A DNA stretch of 50,337 bases. It comes from an uncultured Kineothrix sp. (GTDB lineage: Bacteria; Bacillota; Clostridia; Lachnospirales; Lachnospiraceae). Below are positions 44,489-50,337 of the stretch, in pieces. Positions within the stretch are counted from its first letter, which is position 1. Each line of letters opens with the position of its first letter. Where the stretch lies: assembly GCA_910587275.1 (NCBI GenBank), contig CAJUMD010000009.1, positions 1-50,337 of the forward strand, in the 5' to 3' direction. Below the pieces are notes generated by a model. It was not told where the DNA came from and did not search any database. It saw nothing but the letters and a program-made list of their open reading frames with translations. A program made the translations under genes and the position numbers.

Positions 44489-45874
44489 ATGGACGTATTG
44501 AAAAAGGTGCCTGTGCGTGAACAGGAGGCAAAAGTGCGCGCTGCCAATTTTGAGGAAGTGTGCCTTGGATATAATATGGAAGAAGCGGTGGAGGAGGCTT
44601 CCCGCTGTATTAACTGCAAGAATGCGCAGTGCGTTAAGGGGTGTCCCGTGGCAATTAACATTCCGGGCTTTATCGAGAAGGTAAAGGACGGGGACGTGGA
44701 AGCGGCTTACCAGGTTATCAGCGAAGCGAGCGCCCTTCCGGCGGTTTGCGGGCGCGTATGCCCCCAGGAGAGCCAGTGTGAGGGAAAATGTATCCGGGGG
44801 ATTAAGGGAGAGCCGGTTTCCATCGGCAAGCTGGAACGTTTCGTGGCGGACTGGGCAAGGGAAAACGGCATCAAACCCGCCGGTGCGAAGGAAAAGAACG
44901 GAAAGAAAGTGGCGGTTATCGGTTCCGGTCCGGCAGGGCTTACCTGTGCGGGGGATTTGGCGAAGATGGGTTATGAGGTGACGATTTTTGAAGCGCTGCA
45001 TGAAGCGGGGGGCGTGCTGGTATACGGTATCCCCGAATTCCGTCTTCCGAAGGAAGCCGTGGTGGCAAAGGAAATCGAGAACGTTAAGTCCCTTGGCGTA
45101 AAAATAGAAACCAACGTGGTAGTGGGAAAATCCGTGACCATTGACGAACTGTTGGGAGAAGAAGGATTCGATGCGGTATTCATCGGCTCCGGCGCCGGAC
45201 TGCCGAAGTTTATGGGGATTCCGGGAGAGCAGGCGAACGGCGTGTTTTCCGCCAACGAATATCTGACCAGAAGCAATTTGATGAAAGCCTTTGACGGGGA
45301 ATCCAATACGCCGATTATGCGCGGGAAAAAGGTTGCCGTGGTGGGCGGCGGAAACGTGGCGATGGATGCGGCAAGGACTGCTTTGCGCCTGGGTGCGGAA
45401 GTACATATTGTATACCGCAGGAGCGAGGAAGAACTTCCGGCGAGGGTGGAGGAAGTGCACCATGCCAAGGAGGAAGGCATTATTTTTGATTTGCTGACCA
45501 ATCCGGTGGAAATCCTGACGGACGAAAACGGCTGGGTAAGCGGTATGAAATGCGTGCGGATGGAGCTTGGCGAACCGGACGATTCGGGAAGGAGAAGACC
45601 GGTGGTGAAGCCGGATTCCGAGTTTACCATCGAGGCGGACACGGTGATTATGTCCCTGGGTACTTCCCCGAATCCGTTGATTTCCTCCACCACGGAAGGG
45701 CTGGAAACGAACAAATGGAAATGCATCGTGGCGGATGAGGAGTTCGGAAAGACTACAAAGGAAGGCGTTTACGCAGGCGGCGACGCAGTAACGGGCGCGG
45801 CTACGGTTATCCTTGCCATGGGTGCGGGAAAAGCCGGAGCAAAAGGAATCGATGCGTATTTGAAGGAAAGGTAA
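44489..45874 (+). CDS. nfnB: NfnB / glutamate synthase small-subunit-like oxidoreductase
   Basis: 461 residues; catalytic partner of NfnA. The N-terminal region has two [4Fe-4S] cysteine motifs (CINCKNAQCVKGCPV at about 46-60 and CGRVCPQESQCEGKC at about 92-106). Two dinucleotide-binding folds follow (IGSGPAGLTCAGDL for FAD near 148, VVGGGNVAMDAA for NADPH near 290) and a C-terminal FAD contact (YAGGDAVTGAAT). The same architecture is used by GltD; pairing with the SudB-like gene and absence of gltB favour NfnB. The ATG at 44489 follows CGGAGGAG by 6 bases. Confidence 0.9.
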   Translation: MDVLKKVPVREQEAKVRAANFEEVCLGYNMEEAVEEASRCINCKNAQCVKGCPVAINIPGFIEKVKDGDVEAAYQVISEASALPAVCGRVCPQESQCEGKCIRGIKGEPVSIGKLERFVADWARENGIKPAGAKEKNGKKVAVIGSGPAGLTCAGDLAKMGYEVTIFEALHEAGGVLVYGIPEFRLPKEAVVAKEIENVKSLGVKIETNVVVGKSVTIDELLGEEGFDAVFIGSGAGLPKFMGIPGEQANGVFSANEYLTRSNLMKAFDGESNTPIMRGKKVAVVGGGNVAMDAARTALRLGAEVHIVYRRSEEELPARVEEVHHAKEEGIIFDLLTNPVEILTDENGWVSGMKCVRMELGEPDDSGRRRPVVKPDSEFTIEADTVIMSLGTSPNPLISSTTEGLETNKWKCIVADEEFGKTTKEGVYAGGDAVTGAATVILAMGAGKAGAKGIDAYLKER

Positions 45875-46132
45875 TTTGGGGTGACAGGGCGGAATGCCGG
45901 AAAAATGCGTGGAATCCATGTGTTTTAACGGTATTCCGCATTGTTGTTATACACATACCGTGCAGGGGATTGGGGTTTGACAATTCCCGGAGCGAAACAT
46001 GTTTTAAGGAAGAATTAAAATTTACAGATACAAGAAAATACTGAAAAAAAGCGAAAAATCCAGTATTTATCGGTGTTTTGGGTTCCATTTTGGTTTGTTA
46101 ATAAACAAGAAAAATGCTAATAAATCAATACG

Positions 46133-46154
46133 GTTAGCGACAAGTTAGCGACAA
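46133..46154. repeat. Tandem 11-bp direct repeat
   Basis: Two adjoining copies of GTTAGCGACAA (46133-46143, 46144-46154). Paired short direct repeats beside a tyrosine integrase often are arm-type integrase binding sites; here that is an inference. Confidence 0.55.
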
Positions 46155-46166
46155 ATCATACATAAG

Positions 46167-46199
46167 GAAATGCCCCGGAAAAAGAAACCGGGGCATTTC
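46167..46199. terminator. Terminator after hicB1
   Basis: A 12-bp stem (GAAATGCCCCGG with CCGGGGCATTTC) and a 9-base purine loop, ending 1 base beyond the stop codon of the minus-strand hicB1. It can serve both strands. Confidence 0.85.
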
Positions 46200-46200
46200 T

Positions 46201-46605
46201 TTACCCAAGATGGAGCTTGGATTTCAAGGCATCCTGCAATACCTGTGAAAAATTGATGTTCCGTTCTAAGGCGGCGGCGTTTAACCATGCGGGAAGGGTC
46301 ACGGTACGGTTGACGGAGCGGTTCACGTTTGCCATGCGGATGGACGGCATATACACATCAACCAAAACCGCCCGTTCATTTTCCTTTATTTCGATTTCGG
46401 ATAAAGGAGTAGGGGATGGGATTTCCTCCCCGTCCTCCTCAAGCCCGTAAAGGACACAGCCGAGAAGTTCCCGCGCTGACAGGAAAGCATCATCATCATC
46501 CGTGCCGCTGGTTGCACATTTTAAATCCGGAAAGTCAACGGCAATTTCTTTTCCGGGTTCGTAGATGAAGATGGCTGGATAAAAATAACGTTCCACTTTT
46601 TTCAT
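46201..46605 (-). CDS. hicB: HicB-family antitoxin, module 1
   Basis: 134 residues. N-terminal HicB fold (YPAIFIYEPGKEIAVDFPDL, then the helix AFLSARELLG) followed by a C-terminal ribbon-helix-helix DNA-binding part (TVTLPAWLNAAA, FSQVLQDALK). Neutralises HicA and represses the module. Lies 40 bases after its hicA on the same strand; GGAGG upstream. The middle is longer than in short HicB proteins. Confidence 0.88.
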   Translation of the reverse strand: MKKVERYFYPAIFIYEPGKEIAVDFPDLKCATSGTDDDDAFLSARELLGCVLYGLEEDGEEIPSPTPLSEIEIKENERAVLVDVYMPSIRMANVNRSVNRTVTLPAWLNAAALERNINFSQVLQDALKSKLHLG

Positions 46606-46645
46606 AAAAAACCTCCTTAATGTTTGTGCCGGGAGGGAACCGGGG

Positions 46646-46843
46646 CTAATGAAACTTCAGCCCCGACTGTTCCTCAATGCGCTTTAGCGTTGGAAGCGGT
46701 ATGTCCTTGTCAGGATGCTTTACCGTGGTACGTCCCTTTTTGGTTGGGTGCTTGTACTGGTGGTGGCTCCCGACTACATTTACTTCATACCACCCATCCG
46801 CCTTAAGCGCTGTTATCACTTCCCTTGAAGAATAAGTTTTCAT
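46646..46843 (-). CDS. hicA: HicA-family mRNA interferase toxin, module 1
   Basis: 65 residues, double-stranded-RNA-binding-like fold: helix SREVITALKADGW, then the catalytic His region GSHHQYKHP and TTVKHPDKDIP, and the final helix. The ATG at 46843 is fixed by GGAGGG just upstream; a longer in-frame start would lie in the promoter. First gene of the module. Confidence 0.88.
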   Translation of the reverse strand: MKTYSSREVITALKADGWYEVNVVGSHHQYKHPTKKGRTTVKHPDKDIPLPTLKRIEEQSGLKFH

Positions 46844-46865
46844 GTTTTTCCCTCCTGACAATAAT

Positions 46866-46925
46866 ATAATAACACATATAAAAATATTTGTCAATAGAAA
46901 TGATAAATATTTTTATATGTGTTAT
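46866..46925 (-). promoter_or_regulatory. Promoter and operator of HicAB module 1
   Basis: Read on the minus strand: TTGACA (46894-46889), 17-base spacer, TATTAT (46871-46866). A perfect 21-bp inverted repeat (arms 46869-46889 and 46905-46925, 15-base centre) spans the promoter; one arm fills the spacer. Strong candidate for the HicB operator. Confidence 0.8.
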
Positions 46926-46941
46926 ATGAGCGGAAATATGT

Positions 46942-48039
46942 TTACCGGCATATTTTATTGATTTTCGTGCGCAATTCATCAACGGTACGGTGCCCATACT
47001 TTAAGTCCGTGACATCTGTTCCAAGGGCATGTCCCAAAAGCATTTTTTTGCCAGTGAATCCACGTGGTACTTATCACAGAGCCATGAAAAGGTGTGGCGG
47101 CAGTCGTGCGGTGTGTGGCCGGTGATGCCGATGGAGGAAAGGGCATCGTTAAATTTAGTGCGGAACAGGTATGGGGATAAGTGAAAGAGGGTTGCCTTCA
47201 TCCACAAACGTGATAATTTCCTTGTTAAACGGGACAATCCGGTTTTTTCCGGCGGTCGCCTTAACCCCGCCACGGAAATACTGTTCCCCCATGTTTATTT
47301 CCATCTTTCCGTATGCGGATATGCGGAAACCGCTGTATATCATGATAAGGATGTCCCGGAGGATGGCGTTTTCCCCTGAATGTTCCCAAATGGTGGAAAG
47401 TTCCTGTTCCGTGAACGGTTCCCCTTTCTCGTCATCGTCAGGCGTGTTGATGCGCAGATGGTCCGCGTACTGCTTATCACAAAGGTCATGGGAATAGGCA
47501 TAATCCCACATCTGCTTAAACAGGTTCTTGATGTGCTCCTTTGCTGCGTGTTTTTTCTCGCAGTTGTCGATGACGTCCTGAAGGTCTTCCGTGCGGAGGG
47601 AACTGAAAGGTTTATCATGCAGCGCTTTCGCCTGGTTATAGGCTGACTTCGTGGCGCCGATGGAAGATTTTGAGTACTCGCGTGTCTTGTCCCGTTCGTA
47701 CTTATAGGTAAAATACTCCTGATATACTTCCGCAAAGGTCTTGGAAGCGGATGCCATCCGGTTACTGCTGTTATAAAAGGCTATGATTTTATTGATGATT
47801 TCATTTTGGCGTTCGGACGGCTTTATTTCCGTGGAAAGGAAATCACTGGCATTAAAAGTACCGTCCCGGTACCGCATGAGTGCGTAAAAGCCCGTGTACC
47901 AGTCGGGGACGTAGCATAATGCCTTTGGGGTGATGGGGGAACCGTTTGCGGTGAATTCCGTAACGGGAGGGTATACACCGAACTTGTTTGTCCGTTTGCC
48001 GCTCAGTTTTTTGATGCAGATGATACAATGTAATTGCAT
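46942..48039 (-). pseudogene. Tyrosine recombinase/integrase, broken by two frameshifts
   Basis: The first part (48039 to about 47170) encodes a SAM-like core-binding domain (FAEVYQEYFTYKYER onward) and the start of the catalytic domain with the first Arg box (YSGFRISAYGKM). The His-x-x-Arg box (HTPHDCRHTF) lies in another frame near 47110, and the final His/Tyr box (LLGHALGTDVTDLKYGHRT) in a third, ending at 46942. The second shift coincides with a 7-A run near 47045. All catalytic residues can be traced, so decay is recent or two base calls are wrong. Between HicAB modules 1 and 2; suggests the island entered by site-specific integration. Confidence 0.85.
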
Positions 48040-48072
48040 GAAAAATACAGGATATCATCTTTGGTATCGGTA

Positions 48073-48100
48073 GCCGTCCCTGTTAGCGCAGGGACGGTTT
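48073..48100 (+). terminator. Terminator-like hairpin before the integrase remnant
   Basis: CCGTCCCTG (48073-48081) pairs with CAGGGACGG (48088-48096), followed by TTTTT on the plus strand. No plus-strand gene precedes it, so it may be a leftover of a lost gene. Confidence 0.6.
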
Positions 48101-48170
48101 TTGCGCAGGTAGGCGCAGTAATTTCCATTTGGCAGAGCCATTTGCGTTACCCCCCCCTTAAAATTGTTAA

Positions 48171-48566
48171 TCACATTTGTATTTTTGCAAGCAGGGCTTC
48201 CTGCAAAACCTGTGAAAAGTTTAAATCCATTGCCATTGCCGCTTCATTCAGCCATTCGGGGATGCTAAGGGTTTTCTTGACTGCACGGGAGCTTGTGCGT
48301 TTTCTGTAAGCCAGCATATCAAACTCAATTACAACAAGAAAGGAATCCGGTTCCGGGAAGATTGCGGAAGGTTCGGAAGCGGCAGGGATTGGCTGCTGCT
48401 CTTTTTCACGGCTGGTAAGTGCCAGCCCGAGTGCATCGGTCGCCATTTCGTAAGCCTGTGTCATATCATCGCCCTGGGTAAGACATTCGGGGATATCGGG
48501 AAAAGAAACCCAAAAACCGCCTTCCTCAGCTTTATGAAAGAGTGCTGGGTAAAACATTTTTTTCAT
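48171..48566 (-). CDS. hicB: HicB-family antitoxin, module 2
   Basis: 131 residues from the ATG at 48566, which is 8 bases after GGAGG; ATGs at 48572 and 48581 are too close to or overlap that site. The HicB N-terminal fold is clear (FYPALFHKAEEGGFWVSFPD, IPECLTQGDDMTQAYEMA), with a C-terminal DNA-binding part (TLSIPEWLNEAA, FSQVLQEALL). Preceded by its hicA with a 29-base gap. Confidence 0.9.
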   Translation of the reverse strand: MKKMFYPALFHKAEEGGFWVSFPDIPECLTQGDDMTQAYEMATDALGLALTSREKEQQPIPAASEPSAIFPEPDSFLVVIEFDMLAYRKRTSSRAVKKTLSIPEWLNEAAMAMDLNFSQVLQEALLAKIQM

Positions 48567-48595
48567 TTTCATATCCTCCATTTTTGTGGGGCGGG

Positions 48596-48784
48596 TTATT
48601 TAAGCCCCGCCTGTTTTAATATAGCCTGCTCAAGTCCCTTTTTCAGGTTTGAGCTATGATAAGGAACTTCGGTTTGGTGTCCGGTAGTTTCGTTTCTCAT
48701 TTTTACATGAGAGCCATTTTGGCTGACTACCTTAAACCCGTTTTTCTTAAGATGTTTTATCATCTCCCGTGGTGTCATTGGCAT
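48596..48784 (-). CDS. hicA: HicA-family mRNA interferase toxin, module 2
   Basis: 62 residues: TPREMIKHLKKNGFKVV, catalytic GSHVKM, then the strand with EVPYHSSN and the helix ending LKQAGL, all typical of HicA. GGAG lies upstream of the ATG at 48784. First gene of module 2. Confidence 0.92.
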   Translation of the reverse strand: MPMTPREMIKHLKKNGFKVVSQNGSHVKMRNETTGHQTEVPYHSSNLKKGLEQAILKQAGLK

Positions 48785-48814
48785 ATGTCTGTATCTCCTT
48801 CCCTTATCATATAT

Positions 48815-48865
48815 ATTATAATACGTAATATTACGTATGTCAATACTAATACGTAATATTACGTA
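48815..48865 (-). promoter_or_regulatory. Promoter and twin operators of HicAB module 2
   Basis: Minus strand: TTGACA (48843-48838), 17-base spacer, perfect TATAAT (48820-48815). The spacer is almost exactly the palindrome TACGTAATATTACGTA (48822-48837), and a second identical copy sits at 48850-48865 upstream of the -35, 28 bases centre to centre. Near-certain HicB binding sites by layout. Confidence 0.85.
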
Positions 48866-48920
48866 AAAAATATGAATAAAATTAAAGGGAAAATTTGCAT
48901 ACACACAAATGGGACCGCAC

Positions 48921-48980
48921 CGTGTATGATATACCCATGGAGGTATGTGTGGATGGCGGAAATCCTTTTGTGAAAGTTAA
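48921..48980 (+). repeat. 60-bp remnant copy of the XRE gene 5' region
   Basis: Matches 49882-49941 at 56 of 60 bases. It contains the same GGAGG and ATGGCGGAAATCC start, but the seventh codon is TGA, so only six residues can be made. The two copies bracket HicAB module 3. Confidence 0.85.
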
Positions 48981-49041
48981 AATTGACAGATGCAAAAGAT
49001 CAGGTATTTTTGCCTTGAAAATTAGATGTTTTGAAAATGGA

Positions 49042-49083
49042 AAAGGACTGCCCCGATTCTCTGACGAACCGGGGCAGTCCTTT
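49042..49083 (-). terminator. Terminator after hicB3
   Basis: A 14-bp perfect stem (AAAGGACTGCCCCG with CGGGGCAGTCCTTT) with a 14-base loop, followed by TTTTCC on the minus strand; it overlaps the last base pair of the hicB3 stop codon. Confidence 0.85.
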
Positions 49084-49492
49084 AGGCCTGCTGTCTTTGC
49101 TGGTAAAGAGCAGTTAAGGAATCTTGAAGGACTTGCGAAAAGTTGATGTGGTTGTTTTCCGCAAACGTGTTGAGCCATGCGGGAATGGTGAGATTTTTTC
49201 TTACAGCTTTTTCACCATACTTTTCAGCATAGGCATCCATATCCAAAACCAGCATGCTTACGAAACCGCCATCTTCCGGGGTAATGCTTTCCAATGGGCT
49301 TGCTTCGGGTGCTGGTTTCCCGTCCTCCAGTTCGTCAAGAACCCAGCCGGATGCGGCATCAGTACCCATAAGGATAGCTTCCGCCAATGTGCTGCCTTCA
49401 CTGACACAGCCGGGAAGATCCGGAACTTCAACGGTAAATCCTCCTTTTTTTTCTTCACAGGGATAGAAACAAGCGGGATAAGTTAATTTCAT
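49082..49492 (-). CDS. hicB: HicB-family antitoxin, module 3
   Basis: 136 residues. HicB core (YPACFYPCEEKKGGFTVEVPDLPGC, EGSTLAEAILMG), an acidic middle, and the C-terminal DNA-binding segment (NLTIPAWLNTFAE, FSQVLQDSL) shared with modules 1 and 2. AAAGGAGG precedes the ATG. Gap to its hicA is 37 bases. Confidence 0.92.
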   Translation of the reverse strand: MKLTYPACFYPCEEKKGGFTVEVPDLPGCVSEGSTLAEAILMGTDAASGWVLDELEDGKPAPEASPLESITPEDGGFVSMLVLDMDAYAEKYGEKAVRKNLTIPAWLNTFAENNHINFSQVLQDSLTALYQQRQQA

Positions 49493-49529
49493 AGAAAAAT
49501 CCTCCTTTATGGTGTTGCAGTACCGGGCT

Positions 49530-49709
49530 TTACAACCCGGCCTGCTTCAAAATAGATTTAATTGTACGGGGGTCAAGGTCTCCGGGATGATTTGGAATGG
49601 AAACCTTGCCAGGCTTTTGTGGATGGATGTAGGAATAGTGAGAACCTTTTGCTTTTTTGAACTGCCATCCATCTTCTAAGATTATTTTTTCTATTTCCCG
49701 GAATCTCAT
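49530..49709 (-). CDS. hicA: HicA-family mRNA interferase toxin, module 3 (59 residues)
   Basis: A short frame that automatic calls may miss. It begins MRFREIEKIILEDGW, has the HicA catalytic motif GSHYSYIHP, the strand KVSIPNHPGDLDP and the helix ending LKQAGL before TAA. GGAGG is 6 bases before the ATG. Followed by hicB3 at normal spacing, so the module looks intact. Confidence 0.9.
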   Translation of the reverse strand: MRFREIEKIILEDGWQFKKAKGSHYSYIHPQKPGKVSIPNHPGDLDPRTIKSILKQAGL

Positions 49710-49726
49710 CCTGTAACCTCCTTACA

Positions 49727-49760
49727 ATTATATTGTGCGCATAATGCGCATAAAAGTCAA
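49727..49760 (-). promoter_or_regulatory. Promoter and operator of HicAB module 3
   Basis: Minus strand: TTGACT (49760-49755); a CACAAT at 17-base spacing (49737-49732) and a better TATAAT at 22 bases (49732-49727). Two 9-base direct repeats containing the palindrome TGCGCA lie between the boxes and are the likely HicB sites. Confidence 0.65.
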
Positions 49761-49913
49761 GGAGGAATTTGAAAAATATTGAAAATACAGGTACGGGGAT
49801 GTTCCTGCATCATTTTTCAGAATTATGTAGGGAGATTGTTTTAGTGTGGAAAAAATTACAAGCCCTAAAACGAGTATATGACGCGTATGATATACCCATG
49901 GAGGTATGTGCGG

Positions 49914-50113
49914 ATGGCGGAAATCCTTTTGTGGCAGTTAAGACACGGAAGGGGAATATACTGGAGCTGGAAAAACTGACGGGGATAGGGAAAACGATAC
50001 TGAATAACATAGAGAATGGGAAGGTGTCCCCTACGGTAAATGAGCTTGAAAAAATATGTAAGGGGATGGGCGTGACCTTCAAGGAACTGATATGGTCAGA
50101 ATACAATATCTAA
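49914..50113 (+). pseudogene. XRE-family helix-turn-helix regulator, frameshifted
   Basis: With the ATG at 49914, 9 bases after GGAGG, translation gives MAEILLWQLRH, the usual start of small clostridial XRE regulators, but then stops at a TGA near 49977. The rest of the helix-turn-helix (LELEKLTGIGKTILNNIENG, PTVNELEKICKGMGVTFKEL) is in the next frame up to 50113. The shift lies around 49945-49960, near a GGGG run. A longer frame from 49769 covers the second part but has an N-terminus unlike the family. Could also be a base-call error. Confidence 0.7.
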
Positions 50114-50116
50114 GGG

Positions 50117-50145
50117 AATGCCCCGGAGGGAACGGGGTATTTTTA
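50117..50145 (+). terminator. Terminator after the XRE gene
   Basis: AATGCCCCG (50117-50125) pairs with CGGGGTATT (50133-50141), one G-T wobble, followed by a T-run. Confidence 0.8.
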
Positions 50146-50203
50146 AAGCACTATATTTGGATGATTAAACCTACTGATGCAATTTGTCAATAGATTTTCA
50201 AAA

Positions 50204-50223
50204 ATTTCCCGATATCGGGAAAT
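50204..50223. promoter_or_regulatory. 20-bp perfect palindrome near the window end
   Basis: Centred on CCCGATATCGGG. It lies upstream of a gene that must start beyond the window: an AAGAAGGGTGG ribosome binding site is seen at about 50319-50329. Likely a regulator binding site; regulator unknown. The rest of 50142-50337 shows no coding frame. Confidence 0.5.
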
Positions 50224-50337
50224 CGACACAGGGGCATGGAATGAAGGGGCATAATATGGTAAACTGAAATAACAGAGAAAAAAGGAGCTTCCTGTATAAT
50301 TCAAATATAGGGAATTCCAAGAAGGGTGGTTGATAAA

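Larger units (their letters stand above)
45875..46200. other. AT-rich intergenic boundary between core genes and the accessory island
   Basis: No credible coding frame. It holds an imperfect 11-bp inverted repeat (GCGGAATGCCG near 45889 with CGGTATTCCGC near 45929), a TTGACA with poor -10 near 45978, a TTGTT-AATA-AACAA repeat at 46095-46108, the tandem GTTAGCGACAA repeat at 46133-46154 and the shared terminator at 46167. This is the likely edge of an integrated element. Confidence 0.55.

Noticed and set aside
44354..45919. 521-codon open frame on the minus strand
   Set aside because: Antisense to nfnB and its flanks; no recognisable protein features.
46095..46108. Rex-type operator TTGTT-AATA-AACAA
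   Set aside because: Arms are only 5 bp, shorter than the usual Rex site, and no fermentation gene follows.
49769..50113. 114-residue XRE protein starting at 49769
   Set aside because: The first 50 residues do not look like an XRE N-terminus; the true start is at 49914 in another frame, implying a frameshift.

Overview
The window looks like a chromosomal segment of a Gram-positive anaerobic gut clostridium, most likely a Lachnospiraceae member. The signs are GGAGG-type ribosome binding sites before nearly every gene, Rex redox control, a probable Re-type citrate synthase, formyl-THF synthetase, NfnAB, a class B sortase with BspA-type surface proteins, and moderate GC with many purine-rich coding strands. 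The identification is inferred from gene content; there is no rRNA marker.

Region by region: 1-6.3 kb holds a CheV-like chemotaxis coupling protein, an atypical Sir2-family protein, a large acidic membrane protein with 99-bp tandem repeats, hisH-hisF and ung. At 6.3-15.9 kb is a cell-surface locus: a sortase B with a long cytoplasmic N-terminus, a 1746-residue leucine-rich-repeat (LRR) protein ending in a TPKTGD sorting signal, and a second secreted LRR protein without an anchor. At 15.9-17.3 kb, an AT-rich three-gene cassette with its own promoter and terminator encodes an ADP-ribosyltransferase-fold protein, a 70-residue protein and a SecB-like chaperone. This matches the layout of CmdTAC-type toxin-antitoxin-chaperone phage defence and is the most interesting content of the window.

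From 17.4 to 25.0 kb follow an intracellular subtilisin whose ribosome binding site sits in a hairpin, a citrate synthase-gntR-icd operon for 2-oxoglutarate/glutamate synthesis with a GntR-like operator on its -10 box, a 285-bp element with perfect 62-bp terminal inverted repeats, and ABC-F and rex transcribed divergently from back-to-back promoters. From 25.1 to 45.9 kb is mostly housekeeping: a coiled-coil protein, an NAD(P)HX repair enzyme fused to alanine racemase, a MazF-like toxin with no adjacent antitoxin, a CNNM/CBS membrane protein, YebC, a CFI-box protein, MetY-type sulfhydrylase, a multi-pass membrane protein, a ClpP-like protease, FtsK/SpoIIIE, fhs-folD, a zinc-ribbon/chitobiase-domain membrane protein and NfnA-NfnB.

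From 45.9 kb to the end is a decaying accessory island. On the minus strand it carries three separate HicA-HicB toxin-antitoxin modules, each with its own operator sequence, and a tyrosine integrase broken into three frames. On the plus strand it carries a frameshifted XRE regulator. A 60-bp piece of that regulator is repeated on the other side of the third HicAB module.
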